Assembly (NCBI RefSeq): GCF_004340465.1
Contig: NZ_SLVV01000004.1
Span: 62,001-126,000 of the forward strand
Origin: Mesobacillus foraminis
GTDB lineage: Bacteria; Bacillota; Bacilli; Bacillales; Cytobacillaceae
Length of the DNA: 64,000 nucleotides
Direction of reading: 5' to 3'
In this document: positions 37,415 through 47,945 of the stretch, one piece after another
How positions within the stretch are numbered: the stretch's first letter is position 1
Layout of the letters: each line of letters begins with the position of its first letter
Translations under genes and position numbers: made by a program
Notes under the pieces: generated by a model
The model's input: only the letters and a program-made list of their open reading frames with translations
The model's database searches: none
What the model was told of the DNA's origin: nothing

Positions 37415-37684
37415 ATGGACCAAACCCAAGCACAGATTCCTTATCCTCCAAGGGCTATTACGACAAAGGATATTCTTTATTTAAAGGATGCTCTATCCTG
37501 GGAGCTCCTGGCTTTTAAAAAGTTTCATTTTCTGGCCGAACATGCAGAAAATCCAGAAATCAAGGCAGCCCTTGATAAAGCCGGGAAATTGCATCAGGAT
37601 CACTTTGAACGGCTGCTCATCCACTTTCAGGTTGATAACAACGCTGCCATGTCCAGCCTGCCTAATACAAATAAGCCAAATTAA
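37415..37684 (+). CDS. CotF-like ferritin-like spore coat protein, short
   Basis: An 89-residue helical protein. TTKDILYLKDALSWELLAFKK and AALDKAGKLHQDHFERLL form two helices of the kind found in CotF-related spore coat proteins. It lacks the full four-helix length. It lies 20 bases upstream of a clear CotF-family gene, so the two are an operon probably expressed in the mother cell. aaggagagg lies before the ATG. Confidence 0.75.
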   Translation: MDQTQAQIPYPPRAITTKDILYLKDALSWELLAFKKFHFLAEHAENPEIKAALDKAGKLHQDHFERLLIHFQVDNNAAMSSLPNTNKPN

Positions 37685-37704
37685 TTCAGAAGAGAGGTCA
37701 TTTC

Positions 37705-38052
37705 ATGCAAAATCAGCAATCCCAAAACACTAGCAAGATTGCCAATCCACAGACGGGTGAATTGCCAAAAGTGAAAAGCCCCGAAATGAACGATAGGGAT
37801 TTTTTGAATGATGGGCTCAGCACTTGTAAATACTTAACCGACAGCTTGAATATTGCCGTTCGGGAAGCAAGTCATGAACAGCTTTACAACGATATGGTTC
37901 AAATCCTCAAAGAAACACATGACAGCTGCCGTGAAATGTATAATATGATGTTCCAGCATGGCTGGTACAAACTAGAAGCTGAAGAACAGCAAAAAATTGA
38001 TCAAGCTCACAAACAATTTAGCAACTATTCCTCCCAGTTCCCTTATCAATGA
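37705..38052 (+). CDS. CotF-family spore coat protein
   Basis: A 115-residue protein with the CotF-type core: MNDRDFLNDGLSTCKYLTDS, then ASHEQLYNDMVQIL and MYNMMFQHGWYKLEAEE. Family members are structural proteins of the spore coat. The Gln/Asn-rich N-terminus is typical. A gagagg ribosome site lies before the ATG. A terminator follows the pair. Confidence 0.88.
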   Translation: MQNQQSQNTSKIANPQTGELPKVKSPEMNDRDFLNDGLSTCKYLTDSLNIAVREASHEQLYNDMVQILKETHDSCREMYNMMFQHGWYKLEAEEQQKIDQAHKQFSNYSSQFPYQ

Positions 38053-38067
38053 TCGTTTAAAAAATAG

Positions 38068-38119
38068 GCAAACCGATTTCAGACTGCTCATGGCTAGAGT
38101 AATTTGAAATCGGTTTTCT
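38068..38119 (+). terminator. terminator after the CotF-type genes
   Basis: Arms aaaccgatttca and tgaaatcggttt pair across a 22-base loop, followed by a T-rich tail. Confidence 0.75.
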
Positions 38120-38130
38120 ATTTCCTTTAA

Positions 38131-38169
38131 AAAACAAAAAAGACCGACAGTATGTACACCGTTCGGTCT
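38131..38169 (-). terminator. terminator after the helicase operon
   Basis: On the minus strand agaccg / cggtct, with inner pairing, is followed by ttttttgttttt. Confidence 0.75.
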
Positions 38170-38175
38170 GTAAAA

Positions 38176-38556
38176 TCACTTTTCCGATGAGCGATAAACA
38201 GCCTGATAGGAATTTTCTCCCGCATGGACCGATAAAAGGGTGTCCGCGTAACCTACAAGGCGATTGACGATTTCGTCGGCAATGGCGTAGACAAGCGAAT
38301 GCAGTGTCGATATATACAACTCCGGATCGTCGAAAATTATCGTGGTATTGATGTAAATATCTCGATTGCCATATAAATCGTAATGGATGATCGCTTTCCC
38401 TGCCGCACCGCCTGATTGAGGATCGCGATAACTTGGAAGAAATAGATACCATTCTTCAGCAGTCGCTGAACGGAAATTTTTGGTGAATTTTAGGTCGTCC
38501 ACTTCATGGTCAATTTTTTCTTTAATGGCTGGTGGTATAACCTCTAACCCCTCCAT
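38176..38556 (-). CDS. hypothetical protein in helicase operon
   Basis: A soluble protein of about 126 residues starting MEGLEVIPPAIKEKIDHEV. The segment RSATAEEWYLFLPSYRDPQSGG and the later helix STLHSLVYAIADEIVNRLVG suggest a compact alpha/beta fold. I do not recognise it. The ATG at 38556 follows gtgagg by 6 bases; a GTG at 38601 is an alternative giving 141 residues. It lies directly upstream in the same direction as a large DNA/RNA helicase gene... that gene in fact precedes it in transcription (stop at 38606), so it is the second gene of that operon and probably its partner. Confidence 0.6.
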   Translation of the reverse strand: MEGLEVIPPAIKEKIDHEVDDLKFTKNFRSATAEEWYLFLPSYRDPQSGGAAGKAIIHYDLYGNRDIYINTTIIFDDPELYISTLHSLVYAIADEIVNRLVGYADTLLSVHAGENSYQAVYRSSEK

Positions 38557-38605
38557 GTTTTTCCTCACTTTTCGGTCATTATTCAGATCCTTTTCCTCCA
38601 CAGTT

Positions 38606-40855
38606 TTATTTTTCCAAAAGAGAAATCTGCCCTAAAAAATACTCGCTAATGGCCCTGGAATTCAATCTGGCCGCGACATATGGAGGAAGCACTTGATCGG
38701 CTCCTTCCAGTGGAAGTCCAAGCCAGAGAATACTGTTGTCAATCATGACGAAAGGGAATGGAAATGAACCCTCCTCATTTCGACTGGGCTGGAGCTCCTC
38801 CCACGTTCCTGAGGAAAGAATGGTCAAATCCACTCTTTTATTTCTATTGAGTAGTTTTTCCTTCCATTCCCTGGTTAGTCCTGTTTTTTGGGGAAGTGAA
38901 ATAATAAGTGAGGACCTTGCGTTTTCAATATCGATAAAGATCCTCTCCAGCTTTTTGGCATGAACCCAGTTGAGTCTGGAATGCTGATTTTGAATCCAGG
39001 TTCCGATGTCACTTGTTGTTACTCTTTGTTGATTATTTGCCTGATAATCGGCGAGCTGGCGAAGAGTTTTTCCTCGGTAAACATGATTCTGGATAAAATG
39101 ATGGCTCGCAACATGGACAAACTTCCCTCTTGTTCTCGTGATCGCTACATTGATCAATCGTTCGCTGTCTTTCCCTGTGAGAAGCATCCCTGCCCTGCTT
39201 TGCGGGGCATCATCGACGCTATCAAAGATCATGATGTCACGTTCACTTCCCTGGAATTTATGGACGGTTGCAGCCGTGATATCTGCCTGGCTTTGTTCGT
39301 CTTCGTATAAATCATTCAAAAGAAGCTCCATTAAACTGGCCTGTGCCCGGTACGGACTCATATATCCGATTGATGTTGCTCCGCCAAGATAGGATTCATG
39401 AATTAACTGGAAAGACAGAAGCAGCTGCCAGAGATTATACCTTGATTGAGATGTTTTCTCGCTCATGCAGTGCTTGCCTGAAAAACTCGTATCTAAAAGT
39501 AATGAGGCCCTGCCTGGAAAAGGTTTTTGATTTACGATTTGATTCCTGCTGGTTTTGACACTTTCATGGTCGCCTACAAGAGAATGGTAGATATACTTGT
39601 TTGTGAAGGCTGAAATATCAGGGTGCATCCGTCGCTGTTCTTTAAGCAGGAAGAGATGTGGGTGCAGTTCCCCATCTTTTACCCAGTCGACCACTCCGGC
39701 TCTGTGAAAAATATCTTCTTTAAGCCACTTCGTAATAAGGGAATCCCTGCCTGACGCAATCGGAGGAAGCTGTTTAAAATCACCGCAGATGATGACACGC
39801 TTGCCAAGGCTCGCAGCAAAGGCAGCCTGCGGAACATAAGCCATGCTCGCTTCATCCACAATAACCAGGTCAAATTCCTTTTCATAGACGGAACTGTCCA
39901 TTGCAGCTTTAGCCAAAGTGGTTCCTACAATGTAGGCTTCGTTCAGGAATTCGGTTTCTTTTTGCCTGATTTTTTCGAGGATCCTGGCGAGTTTCGTTTC
40001 AATCTCCAATAGCTCATCGGAGTCTCTTTTGCTGAAGGATGTGGAGAGATCATTTTTTATCATTCGTCTTTCTTCCCACAGTCTTTCTTTGTCTGCTGCA
40101 AGCAGTGGATCCTGTTTCTCGAGGAGCTGCTTGGACGTAATTGAGTTTTGAAACAAAATTCCCTCTGCGGCCTGTCCTCCGTAGCGTAGAACATCCCCCT
40201 CGCGAAAACGATTCTTTTGTTCAATAAAGGCTGCTGCTTCCCCTATCAGAACATCCACTGCCTGATTGCTATGAGCCAAAATCAGCACCCGTTTATCCTG
40301 AAAATACTTATTTGCCGCAGTTCTTGCAAGTGTATAGGTTTTCCCTGTGCCCGGCGGCCCCCAAACAAAGGTCACTGGGTTGTATTTTGACCGTAAAATC
40401 AGTTCGTGGACATTGCTCTTTATTTTGTCCGCCGGATGCCTGGCATCCATGGATGGTTCCATTACATTTTTTATCCTGAGCCTTTTCCTTTTGCTTTTCT
40501 TAATTTCATCCAGTCGCTGGATGAGGTGCTCGAGGAGCTCCCAGGGGTCGTGCAGCAACACCGCTTCAGGAACTAAATCCCCAAAGCTTTTTTCAAGTTC
40601 GAGGATGAGTCCTTTCCCCTCGGATGACAGAACCCGTCCGCTGCTCTTCATGCTGCCCCATTCGAGTCTGATTGTTGCGCCAATGGGAACCCTTAAAAAA
40701 GAGGTGGTGTCAAAGTAGTAGGTATAATGGACATCGTTTGATACCAAACGCCCATTCATTATGGTATACCTGTTTCCTCCATATTTTTTCAAGTAATTAA
40801 TTTCCTTTTGGAGCGCCTGCTGCCATTCGCGGATATATATTTTCGTGGATGTCAT
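38606..40855 (-). CDS. SF1 (UPF1/SMUBP2-like) helicase with PLD-like C-terminal domain
   Basis: A 749-residue helicase. Walker A is WGPPGTGKTYTLA (about 165-177), Walker B VIVDEASMAYVPQA, then GDFKQLPPIA, AATVHKFQGSERDIM and NVAITRTRGKFVHVA. These are the AAA_11/AAA_12 motifs of UPF1-like SF1B enzymes. The last 120 residues (about 625-745: SLIISLPQK, VDLTILSS, FPFVMIDNSILWLGLPL) resemble the phospholipase-D-like module attached to some such helicases, but no HKD catalytic motif is seen. The target, DNA or RNA, is unknown. It forms an operon with the hypothetical gene at 38176. aaggaag lies before the ATG. Confidence 0.8.
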   Translation of the reverse strand: MTSTKIYIREWQQALQKEINYLKKYGGNRYTIMNGRLVSNDVHYTYYFDTTSFLRVPIGATIRLEWGSMKSSGRVLSSEGKGLILELEKSFGDLVPEAVLLHDPWELLEHLIQRLDEIKKSKRKRLRIKNVMEPSMDARHPADKIKSNVHELILRSKYNPVTFVWGPPGTGKTYTLARTAANKYFQDKRVLILAHSNQAVDVLIGEAAAFIEQKNRFREGDVLRYGGQAAEGILFQNSITSKQLLEKQDPLLAADKERLWEERRMIKNDLSTSFSKRDSDELLEIETKLARILEKIRQKETEFLNEAYIVGTTLAKAAMDSSVYEKEFDLVIVDEASMAYVPQAAFAASLGKRVIICGDFKQLPPIASGRDSLITKWLKEDIFHRAGVVDWVKDGELHPHLFLLKEQRRMHPDISAFTNKYIYHSLVGDHESVKTSRNQIVNQKPFPGRASLLLDTSFSGKHCMSEKTSQSRYNLWQLLLSFQLIHESYLGGATSIGYMSPYRAQASLMELLLNDLYEDEQSQADITAATVHKFQGSERDIMIFDSVDDAPQSRAGMLLTGKDSERLINVAITRTRGKFVHVASHHFIQNHVYRGKTLRQLADYQANNQQRVTTSDIGTWIQNQHSRLNWVHAKKLERIFIDIENARSSLIISLPQKTGLTREWKEKLLNRNKRVDLTILSSGTWEELQPSRNEEGSFPFPFVMIDNSILWLGLPLEGADQVLPPYVAARLNSRAISEYFLGQISLLEK

Positions 40856-41164
40856 TTTTTCTTCCTTTTAATGAATTTGAATCTTTTAATAGTATTACAC
40901 ATTGAACAATATGTAAATTTGATCGATATATTTTTTTTATGCTGTTTCGATCCTTGCCTTTAAGTTCAATACAAATACTTTTGAATCCTCTGCGACTAAA
41001 TGCCTCCAGTGGAACGAAGGTGCATACCCCGAAGATTTTTTCTTCTAGAATCCTTTAGGTATAAAGGCTGGACAATTATCGATAGCTTTGTTTCGGGCAG
41101 GTTCCCATGATCCCAGTCTTTGTCCTGACGATAAAACAAAACAAACTAACTATTTTTAAGAAAA
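40856..41164. other. intergenic stretch, no gene seen
   Basis: Roughly 310 AT-rich bases between the helicase start and the SDR terminator. The helicase promoter must lie here on the minus strand, but no hexamer pair stands out. No repeats, RNA gene or credible small frame with a ribosome site was found. Confidence 0.5.
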
Positions 41165-41194
41165 TAAATAGATAGGCGGGAAAACCGACCCGCC
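41165..41194 (-). terminator. terminator after the SDR gene
   Basis: On the minus strand ggcggg / cccgcc with loop tcggtttt is followed by tatctattt. Confidence 0.75.
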
Positions 41195-41218
41195 ATAATA
41201 TGAAGCAGGTGTGTTATT

Positions 41219-42160
41219 TTACGATGAAGTCATTTCTCCGCCGTTCACATGCAGAGTTTGTCCGGTAACAAATCGGGAGTCGTCAGAAGCAAGAAATACA
41301 TAAGCTGGTGCCAGTTCAAATGGCTGTGCCTGGCGCTGCATCGGGTTATCCACCAGCGGCACCTGGTCTGCAGAAAAGCTGGAAGGAATAAGAGGGGTCC
41401 ATACTCTTCCTGGGGCAACTGCGTTTACACGGATTCCCTTCTTTGCAAGGTTATTTGCCAGTGCCCGGGTAAAACCAACATTCGCTGCTTTTGTTGTCGA
41501 ATAATCAATCAATTGTTCATTTCCATAGTAGGCGACCACGGAGGCTGTATTGATGATCGAACTGCCAGTTTTAAGGTGACGGAGAGCGGCCCGTGTTGTG
41601 TAAAAATGGGAGTAAACGTTTACCTTGAATGTATCATCAAATTGTTCATCGCTGATATCCAGCAAGCTTAGCTGCTGGAACTGTATGCCAACATGATTGC
41701 ACAAGACATCCAACTTTCCGAAATTCCTAATCGTTTCTTCCACGATGTGTATACACTGTTCCTTAATTCTTAAATCCCCTGGAAGCAATATACAGCGCTG
41801 TCCAAGTTCCTCTATTCTCCTCTTAGTTCGCTCGGCATCCTCGTGCTCATCTAAATAGGAAATGGCAACATCGGCACCTTCTTTTGCAAAGGCAATAGCT
41901 GCTGCTGCCCCGATTCCACTGTCACCACCTGTAATGAGGGCGGTCTTCCCTTTTAATTTTCCGCTTCCGGAATAGTGCGGGTTTTCAATAATGGGGCGCG
42001 GAACCATCTTTTGTTCAACGCCAGGCTGCCGGAGCTGCCTTTGCTCCGGAACGGTAAGAGGAATATCTTCAATACGCGTGATCTTTCCATAGTGAGGGTA
42101 CAAGGGATATTCCTGACCTGAAGCTATATCTCTTCGTTTTCTTTCATCATCTTTCGGCAT
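41219..42160 (-). CDS. SDR family oxidoreductase, YhxC/general stress protein 39-like
   Basis: A 313-residue short-chain dehydrogenase with an N-terminal extension of about 65 residues. The NAD(P) loop is [20 protein letters not shown]. The catalytic Ser sits in [14 protein letters not shown], and [16 protein letters not shown] gives the YxxxK pair (here Y-S-T-T-K). This long subfamily includes general stress dehydrogenases of Bacillus; the substrate is unknown. The ATG at 42160 is preferred because aaggagg lies 5 bases upstream. Confidence 0.88.
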   Translation of the reverse strand: MPKDDERKRRDIASGQEYPLYPHYGKITRIEDIPLTVPEQRQLRQPGVEQKMVPRPIIENPHYSGSGKLKGKTALITGGDSGIGAAAAIAFAKEGADVAISYLDEHEDAERTKRRIEELGQRCILLPGDLRIKEQCIHIVEETIRNFGKLDVLCNHVGIQFQQLSLLDISDEQFDDTFKVNVYSHFYTTRAALRHLKTGSSIINTASVVAYYGNEQLIDYSTTKAANVGFTRALANNLAKKGIRVNAVAPGRVWTPLIPSSFSADQVPLVDNPMQRQAQPFELAPAYVFLASDDSRFVTGQTLHVNGGEMTSS

Positions 42161-42316
42161 GGCCATCCTCCTTGAAGAAACCATTTCAGAAATACATTAT
42201 GTTTTTGGGCTATTATTGTGCATGTTTCTATACCCGAAAAGACCATATAATGCAATGACTCAGGCTTAGTAGAATGAATAGACTGTGTTATAAAGAAAAG
42301 AAGGAGGAATGGACGA

Positions 42317-42481
42317 ATGCTATATCATCCACAGGTACAATTTTTATTGATTTCCCATTCAACCGAGAAAGAGAGGGTTTTATATGATCAGAATTCTCAC
42401 CCCTATCTTTTGCCTAAAATTGGACCAAGACCCCCTTTTTACTGGAATCCACGCTATGAACCCTTTTTCCCGAAAATCTAA
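42317..42481 (+). CDS. small proline/tyrosine-rich protein of unknown function
   Basis: A 54-residue protein starting MLYHPQVQFLLISHSTEKE and ending in an aromatic, Pro-rich tail (RPPFYWNPRYEPFFPKI). agaaggagga lies about 7 bases before the ATG, and a terminator hairpin follows. The Tyr/Pro/Phe-rich tail resembles small spore coat or crust proteins; this is only a composition argument. Confidence 0.5.
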   Translation: MLYHPQVQFLLISHSTEKERVLYDQNSHPYLLPKIGPRPPFYWNPRYEPFFPKI

Positions 42482-42492
42482 GCCACAAAATG

Positions 42493-42525
42493 AAAAAGCC
42501 GGCTCTTTTAAGAGACCGGCTTTAA
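42493..42525. terminator. terminator shared with brnQ
   Basis: The stem aaagccgg / ccggcttt with inner ct/ag pairing. The T run is strong on the minus strand (ggctttttca), ending brnQ. It also follows the small + gene. Confidence 0.8.
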
Positions 42526-42554
42526 AAATGATTATTAAACGATCAATTCACTGC

Positions 42555-43922
42555 TTAGTTTTGTTCTTCGTACCTGCTGATAACCCTACCTGCAATACGC
42601 GCATAAATACCAGTCAAAAGAATGATGATTAAGATAGGGAGAAGCCAGCCTAATCCTTCGTTATAGAGAGGCAAGTGAGACTCATAGAAAGTGACGATTG
42701 GTTTCATCCAGCCAAAATACTCGATTTCAAACAGCTGACAGAACGTTTTTAGCCCATCTATCAGGCTGATCATGAAGGTAACAGCCGTAGCAGAAGCATA
42801 AACAAGTCTCGAGTCATTAAACAAAGGCGACAAGAATGTCAGCAGCATCAGAACGATGGCTAAAGGATATAAAAGCATCAGTACTGGAATTGAAAAGTTA
42901 ATAATATTTGCAAGACCAAAATTTGCGACGATAAAGGATAATGCAGAAAAGAAAAGCACGAACTTTTTATAGCTGATTTTCGGTACTAACATGTGGAAAT
43001 ATTCCCCGCAGGCTGACATCAGACCGATGCTTGTAGTCAAACATGCCAGCGTAATGATTATGGTCAGCATCATGGTGCCGAAACGGCCAAAATAATAGGA
43101 AGATGCTTCACTGAGCACCGGCCCTCCCGTTTCCTGAAGTCCGAAGGTACCCGTACTGGTTGCACCTAAGTAGGCAATGCCGACATAGATAATGCCTAAA
43201 AATATGGTTGCGACCATTCCTGATTTGGCTGTCGCGAGAAGGATCCCTTTCTTAGTAGTAACACCCATTGAACGGACGGCATTAATAACAATGATCCCAA
43301 AGACCAGAGAAGCAAGAGCATCCATGGTATTGTATCCTTCCGTAAAACCTTTCATGAAGGCTCCGGAAGCATAGGCATCCTGGGGAGCTTGTACGGAGCC
43401 AACAGGATTTATAATCGACATAGCCAGAAGGATTAATAGGAGTATAATAATTCCAGGTGATAATATTTTTCCGACACGGTCAACAAGCTTGTCCGGATTC
43501 AAGGAGAACCATAGCGTGACACTAAAAAATAAAACAGTGAAAATCAATAATCCAGCCTGATTAAATTCCGAGCCTACAAACGGTGCCACCCCGATATCAT
43601 ATGCGACTGCTCCAGTTCTGGGAGCGGCAAAAAAAGGACCAATAGTTAAATAAAGAAGGGAGGTGAAAATAATCCCGTATAGCGGATGGATACGGCCAGA
43701 AAGCTCCTGAAGGTTGCGACTTCCAGATACACCCATAGCCAATATTCCAAGGAACGGCAATCCTATCCCGGTAATTAAAAATCCAGTCACCGCCATCCAG
43801 ACGTTTGACCCGGCATTCTGCCCAAGTGATGCCGGAAATATTAAGTTGCCCGCCCCGAAAAATAGGGCAAACAGCATAACTCCAATGACAAAATAAGATG
43901 AAAAAGGCAATTTTTTTTGCAT
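42555..43922 (-). CDS. brnQ: branched-chain amino acid transporter BrnQ
   Basis: A 455-residue membrane carrier of the LIVCS family with about twelve helices, importing leucine, isoleucine and valine with Na+ or H+. The N-terminal block FALFFGAGNLIFPASLGQNAG is the family hallmark. aggggga lies about 6 bases before the ATG. It is adjacent to ilvD but separated by a terminator. CodY control is common for such genes; no convincing CodY box was found directly upstream. Confidence 0.93.
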   Translation of the reverse strand: MQKKLPFSSYFVIGVMLFALFFGAGNLIFPASLGQNAGSNVWMAVTGFLITGIGLPFLGILAMGVSGSRNLQELSGRIHPLYGIIFTSLLYLTIGPFFAAPRTGAVAYDIGVAPFVGSEFNQAGLLIFTVLFFSVTLWFSLNPDKLVDRVGKILSPGIIILLLILLAMSIINPVGSVQAPQDAYASGAFMKGFTEGYNTMDALASLVFGIIVINAVRSMGVTTKKGILLATAKSGMVATIFLGIIYVGIAYLGATSTGTFGLQETGGPVLSEASSYYFGRFGTMMLTIIITLACLTTSIGLMSACGEYFHMLVPKISYKKFVLFFSALSFIVANFGLANIINFSIPVLMLLYPLAIVLMLLTFLSPLFNDSRLVYASATAVTFMISLIDGLKTFCQLFEIEYFGWMKPIVTFYESHLPLYNEGLGWLLPILIIILLTGIYARIAGRVISRYEEQN

Positions 43923-44121
43923 GTATCTTTCCCCCTACATAATAAAACAAACAATAAAAGCTTGATAATTTATTTTTCTAATAAAGCTTTTTACACAGCA
44001 TGTGAATAATATTACCTGTTTCATTCATGAAATGCAAGACTTCATTTTCGATAATTTTGATAATTTGGAAATGACAAAAATTGTATCCTGTTCACTAAAG
44101 CAGGAAGGATTTCGTAAAAAA

Positions 44122-44156
44122 TAAAAAACAGCAGGAGAACCTCCTGCTGTTTTGCT
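44122..44156 (-). terminator. terminator after ilvD
   Basis: On the minus strand the stem aaaacagcaggag pairs with its complement, followed by a T run. It lies 5 bases beyond the stop. Confidence 0.88.
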
Positions 44157-44161
44157 TACTA

Positions 44162-45847
44162 TCAGAACTTCATGACACCGCCATTGCTGGCATTTGTAAC
44201 AAGCTTGGAATAGCGTGCCAAGTATCCTCTTTTCACTTTTGATTCGAAACCTTTCCAATTCGCTTTCCGTTTTTCGAATTCTTCATCAGAGATTTCCAAA
44301 TTAATCGTTCGATTGTTCAAGTCCAACTCGATGATATCGCCGTCTTCAACAAAAGCAATTGGGCCTCCTTCAGCTGCTTCTGGAGAAATATGCCCAATGC
44401 TGATTCCTCGGGAAGCCCCCGAGAAACGGCCGTCGGTTATTAACCCAACCTTTGCGCCAAGACCCATTCCGACAATCTGGGAAGTTGGAGCAAGCATTTC
44501 AGGCATTCCAGGCCCACCTTTAGGACCTTCATAACGAATGACAACAACATGGCCTTCTTTTACTTTTTTATTGATAATGCCAGACAAAGCTTCTTCCTGG
44601 GAATCAAAACAGATGGCAGGACCTCTGTGGTATCCGCCAACAGCCGGGTCAACAGCTCCTACTTTGATGATTGAGCCTTCAGGTGCTAAGTTTCCAAATA
44701 AAACCGCGAGTCCCCCACGTTCGGAATGAGGGTTTTCCAAAGGACGGATGACATCCTTATTAAGGATGTCGCTTCCGGCAACATTTTCACGAAGCGTCTT
44801 CCCTGACACCGTGATGCATTCCCCATTAAGGGCTCCTGGCTTTTTAAGAAGTTCGTTGATAATAGCACTGACGCCGCCCGCATTATGTACATCCTCAATG
44901 TGATAGTCAGAAGCCGGTGCAATTTTGGCTAAATGCGGTACGCGATTGGCAATTTCATTGATTCTTTCCACAGGATATTCAAAACCTGCTTCATGAGCAA
45001 GCGCTAATGTGTGAAGTACCGTATTTGTAGATCCGCCCATCGCCATATCAAGGGCAAATGCATTATCAATGGCATCGATCGTAACGATGTCGCGCGGCTT
45101 GATATCCTGTTTGATCAGCTCCATTAATTGTGTTGCAGAAGTTCTGACAAATTCTTTTCTTTTTTCTGAAACTGCCAGGATGGTACCATTGCCAGGCAGT
45201 GCAAGTCCAAGTCCTTCTGCAAGGCAGTTCATGGAGTTAGCAGTAAACATTCCTGAACATGAACCACATGTCGGGCAAGCAAATTGTTCAAGCTCCTGCA
45301 AGCCTTCATCGTCAATTTTCCCTGCCTGGTACGCCCCCACTCCTTCGAAAACAGAAGATAAAGAAAGCGGTTTGCCGTTTTTATCCACCCCGGCTTTCAT
45401 TGGTCCTCCACTGACAAAAAGGGTTGGAATGTTGACTCGAAGTGCGGCCATCATCATGCCAGGAGTGATTTTGTCGCAGTTTGGAATACAGACCATTCCG
45501 TCAAACCAGTGTGCGGAAACGACTGTTTCAATGGAATCTGCAATAATTTCACGGCTGGGAAGTGAATAGCGCATGCCGATGTGGCCCATTGCAATTCCGT
45601 CATCGACCCCAATGGTATTAAATTCGAATGGAACACCGCCTGCTTCGCGAATAGCTTCTTTAACAATTTTTCCAAACTCCTGCAAGTGTACATGGCCGGG
45701 AACAATATCTATATAAGAGTTACAAACGGCAATAAACGGTTTGCCGAAATCCTCCTCTTTAACGCCGGCTGCACGCAGCAAACTGCGGTGTGGAGCGCGG
45801 TCATAACCTTTTTTAATCATGTCACTTCTCATATTTGTCTCGGACAT
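44162..45847 (-). CDS. ilvD: dihydroxy-acid dehydratase (IlvD)
   Basis: A 561-residue Fe-S dehydratase that makes the 2-keto acids for valine, leucine and isoleucine. Cluster-binding cysteines are seen in [29 protein letters not shown] and [17 protein letters not shown]. The C-terminal block [19 protein letters not shown] is intact. The ATG at 45847 is chosen because ggaggt lies 8 bases upstream; an earlier ATG precedes that ribosome site. It is a single gene, with a CodY-like box about 50-65 bases upstream. Confidence 0.96.
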   Translation of the reverse strand: MSETNMRSDMIKKGYDRAPHRSLLRAAGVKEEDFGKPFIAVCNSYIDIVPGHVHLQEFGKIVKEAIREAGGVPFEFNTIGVDDGIAMGHIGMRYSLPSREIIADSIETVVSAHWFDGMVCIPNCDKITPGMMMAALRVNIPTLFVSGGPMKAGVDKNGKPLSLSSVFEGVGAYQAGKIDDEGLQELEQFACPTCGSCSGMFTANSMNCLAEGLGLALPGNGTILAVSEKRKEFVRTSATQLMELIKQDIKPRDIVTIDAIDNAFALDMAMGGSTNTVLHTLALAHEAGFEYPVERINEIANRVPHLAKIAPASDYHIEDVHNAGGVSAIINELLKKPGALNGECITVSGKTLRENVAGSDILNKDVIRPLENPHSERGGLAVLFGNLAPEGSIIKVGAVDPAVGGYHRGPAICFDSQEEALSGIINKKVKEGHVVVIRYEGPKGGPGMPEMLAPTSQIVGMGLGAKVGLITDGRFSGASRGISIGHISPEAAEGGPIAFVEDGDIIELDLNNRTINLEISDEEFEKRKANWKGFESKVKRGYLARYSKLVTNASNGGVMKF

Positions 45848-45897
45848 ATGATGTAAGACCTCCAATTTCCCTCTGTTATTTAATAATATAGTACTAT

Positions 45898-45912
45898 TAT
45901 TCTATGAAAATT
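45898..45912 (-). promoter_or_regulatory. CodY-like box upstream of ilvD
   Basis: On the minus strand AATTTTCATAGAATA differs from the CodY consensus (AATTTTCWGAAAATT) at three positions. It is 51 bases before the ilvD start. ilv genes are classic CodY targets, which supports the reading. Confidence 0.5.
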
Positions 45913-45991
45913 CTAACACATAAAAAAAGAAATTTAAATGTTCGAACAAATAAAAATAAAAAAACTAGTTTAGGACTGAAAAAATGGATGG

Positions 45992-46020
45992 AAAAACCCC
46001 TATCTTTTCAAAGATAGGGG
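45992..46020 (-). terminator. terminator after htpG
   Basis: On the minus strand cccctatcttt / aaagatagggg is followed by ttttt. It starts 9 bases after the stop. Confidence 0.9.
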
Positions 46021-46028
46021 CTGCTGTT

Positions 46029-47903
46029 TTATACCATGACCTTGCAAATATTATTTGTGAACTCAACTGGATCCTGAATCGGAAGGCCTTCAATCAGTAA
46101 GGCTTGATTGTAAAGAAGGTTGGTATATAGATTTAATTTGTCTTTATCATTTTCAAAAGCTGCTTGGAGAGAGCTGTATACATCATGATGAATGTTGATT
46201 TCCAGCACCTTGTCAGCTTTGATATTTTGATTGTCAGGCATTGCCTTGAGGATTTTTTCCATTTCAATGGTTACCTCCCCGTCGGCAGAAAGACACACTG
46301 GGTGGGATTTTAATCTTTTAGAGATTCGGACATCCTTCACTTTGTCCCCTAATACTTCCTTCATATAAGAGAAGAGCTCTTTATTCTCATTTTCATCTTG
46401 CAAGTCTTGCTCTTTGTCTTCTTCCTCTAAACCTAAATCGCTGCTTGAAACGGACCTGAATTCTTTTTCTTTATAGTTCATTAACATTTTAATGGCAAAT
46501 TCATCAATTTCGTCGGTGAAATACAAAATTTCAAAGCCTTTATCTGCAACAACTTCAGTCTGAGGAAGTTTTTCTATTCTCTCATTTGATTCCCCGGCAG
46601 CATAATAGATATATTTTTGATCCTCCGGCATTCTAGAAACATATTCATCCAGCGTGACCAGTTTCTTTTCTTTGGAAGAGTAGAACATAAGCAGATCCTG
46701 CAGCAATTCTTTATTGCTTCCAAAATCACTGTAGACGCCATATTTCAATTGTCTTCCAAAGGATTGATAAAACCCGGTGTATTTGTCTCGTTCATTTTTC
46801 AGTAATGCCTGTAATTCGCTTTTTATTTTTTTGCTGATGTTTTTGGCAATCAGCTTTAATTGCCGGTCATGCTGAAGCATTTCTCTTGAAATGTTCAATG
46901 AGAGGTCCTCTGAATCGACCATCCCTTTTACAAAGCTGAAGTAATCAGGGAGCAGATCACCGCATTTGTTCATGATCAAGACGCCGTTTGAATATAGCTC
47001 CAAACCTTTTTCGTATTCCTTGGAATAATAGTCAAATGGAATTTTTTCAGGTATGAACAGGATTGCATTATACCTTATGGAACCATCTACACTGATATGA
47101 ATATGCTTAATGGGCTTGTCGAAGCCATAATGTTTTTCCTGATAGAACTTTTCATAGTCTTCGGCTGAAAGCTCATTTTTATTTTTTCGCCAGATAGGCA
47201 CCATTGAATTGATGATTTGTTCTTCCTTATAATCTTCTAATTCCTCACTGCCTTCTTTTGGCCTTTTACCGGAAATATCCATTTTTATCGGATAGCGAAT
47301 GAAGTCCGAATATTTTTTTATGATTGATTTTAGACGATATTCGTCCAAGTATTCATCATACTTTTCATCTTCAGTGTTTTCCTTGATTTTTAAGTATATT
47401 TCAGTCCCGACATCTGACTTATCACATGGTTCAATCGTATAGCCATCGGCACCTTCTGATTGCCATTTGTATGCTTCGTCACTGCCTAAAGCTCTGCTTA
47501 TGACTGTTACAACATCAGCTACCATAAATGCAGCATAGAATCCTACCCCGAACTGGCCAATAATATCGTGACCATCTTTCAATTCATTTTCGTTTTTAAA
47601 AGCTAAAGAACCACTTTTGGCAATGATGCCAAGATTGTTTTCCAGCTCATCTTTTGTCATCCCGATTCCGGTATCGGAAATTGTCAATGTTCTTGTTTCC
47701 TTGTCGGCAGCGACTTTTATGTAATAATCCTCTTTATTAAAATGCAAGGAATCGTCGGATAGTGCTCTGTAATAAATTTTGTCTATGGCATCACTTGCGT
47801 TGGAAATTAACTCCCGCAGAAAGACCTCCCGTTGTGAGTAAATGGAATTGATCATCATTTCAAGTAGTCTTTTTGATTCTGCCTTAAATTGCATTTTTTC
47901 CAT
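46029..47903 (-). CDS. htpG: chaperone HtpG (Hsp90)
   Basis: A 624-residue bacterial Hsp90. The GHKL ATPase domain shows [26 protein letters not shown] and [13 protein letters not shown]. The middle and C-terminal dimerisation domains are full length. It helps late folding of client proteins. The gene has its own SigA promoter and, unlike B. subtilis htpG, a CIRCE operator in its leader (47946-47972), indicating HrcA control. aaggaga precedes the ATG. Confidence 0.96.
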   Translation of the reverse strand: MEKMQFKAESKRLLEMMINSIYSQREVFLRELISNASDAIDKIYYRALSDDSLHFNKEDYYIKVAADKETRTLTISDTGIGMTKDELENNLGIIAKSGSLAFKNENELKDGHDIIGQFGVGFYAAFMVADVVTVISRALGSDEAYKWQSEGADGYTIEPCDKSDVGTEIYLKIKENTEDEKYDEYLDEYRLKSIIKKYSDFIRYPIKMDISGKRPKEGSEELEDYKEEQIINSMVPIWRKNKNELSAEDYEKFYQEKHYGFDKPIKHIHISVDGSIRYNAILFIPEKIPFDYYSKEYEKGLELYSNGVLIMNKCGDLLPDYFSFVKGMVDSEDLSLNISREMLQHDRQLKLIAKNISKKIKSELQALLKNERDKYTGFYQSFGRQLKYGVYSDFGSNKELLQDLLMFYSSKEKKLVTLDEYVSRMPEDQKYIYYAAGESNERIEKLPQTEVVADKGFEILYFTDEIDEFAIKMLMNYKEKEFRSVSSSDLGLEEEDKEQDLQDENENKELFSYMKEVLGDKVKDVRISKRLKSHPVCLSADGEVTIEMEKILKAMPDNQNIKADKVLEINIHHDVYSSLQAAFENDKDKLNLYTNLLYNQALLIEGLPIQDPVEFTNNICKVMV

Positions 47904-47945
47904 TGACTGTTCTCCTTCCCATATATAAACCTTAAATCCTCTTTA

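Noticed and set aside
37166-37429. 87-codon minus-strand frame upstream of the decayed gene at 36930
   Set aside because: It is in a different frame from the recognisable fragment and has no family features; probably chance or further decay.
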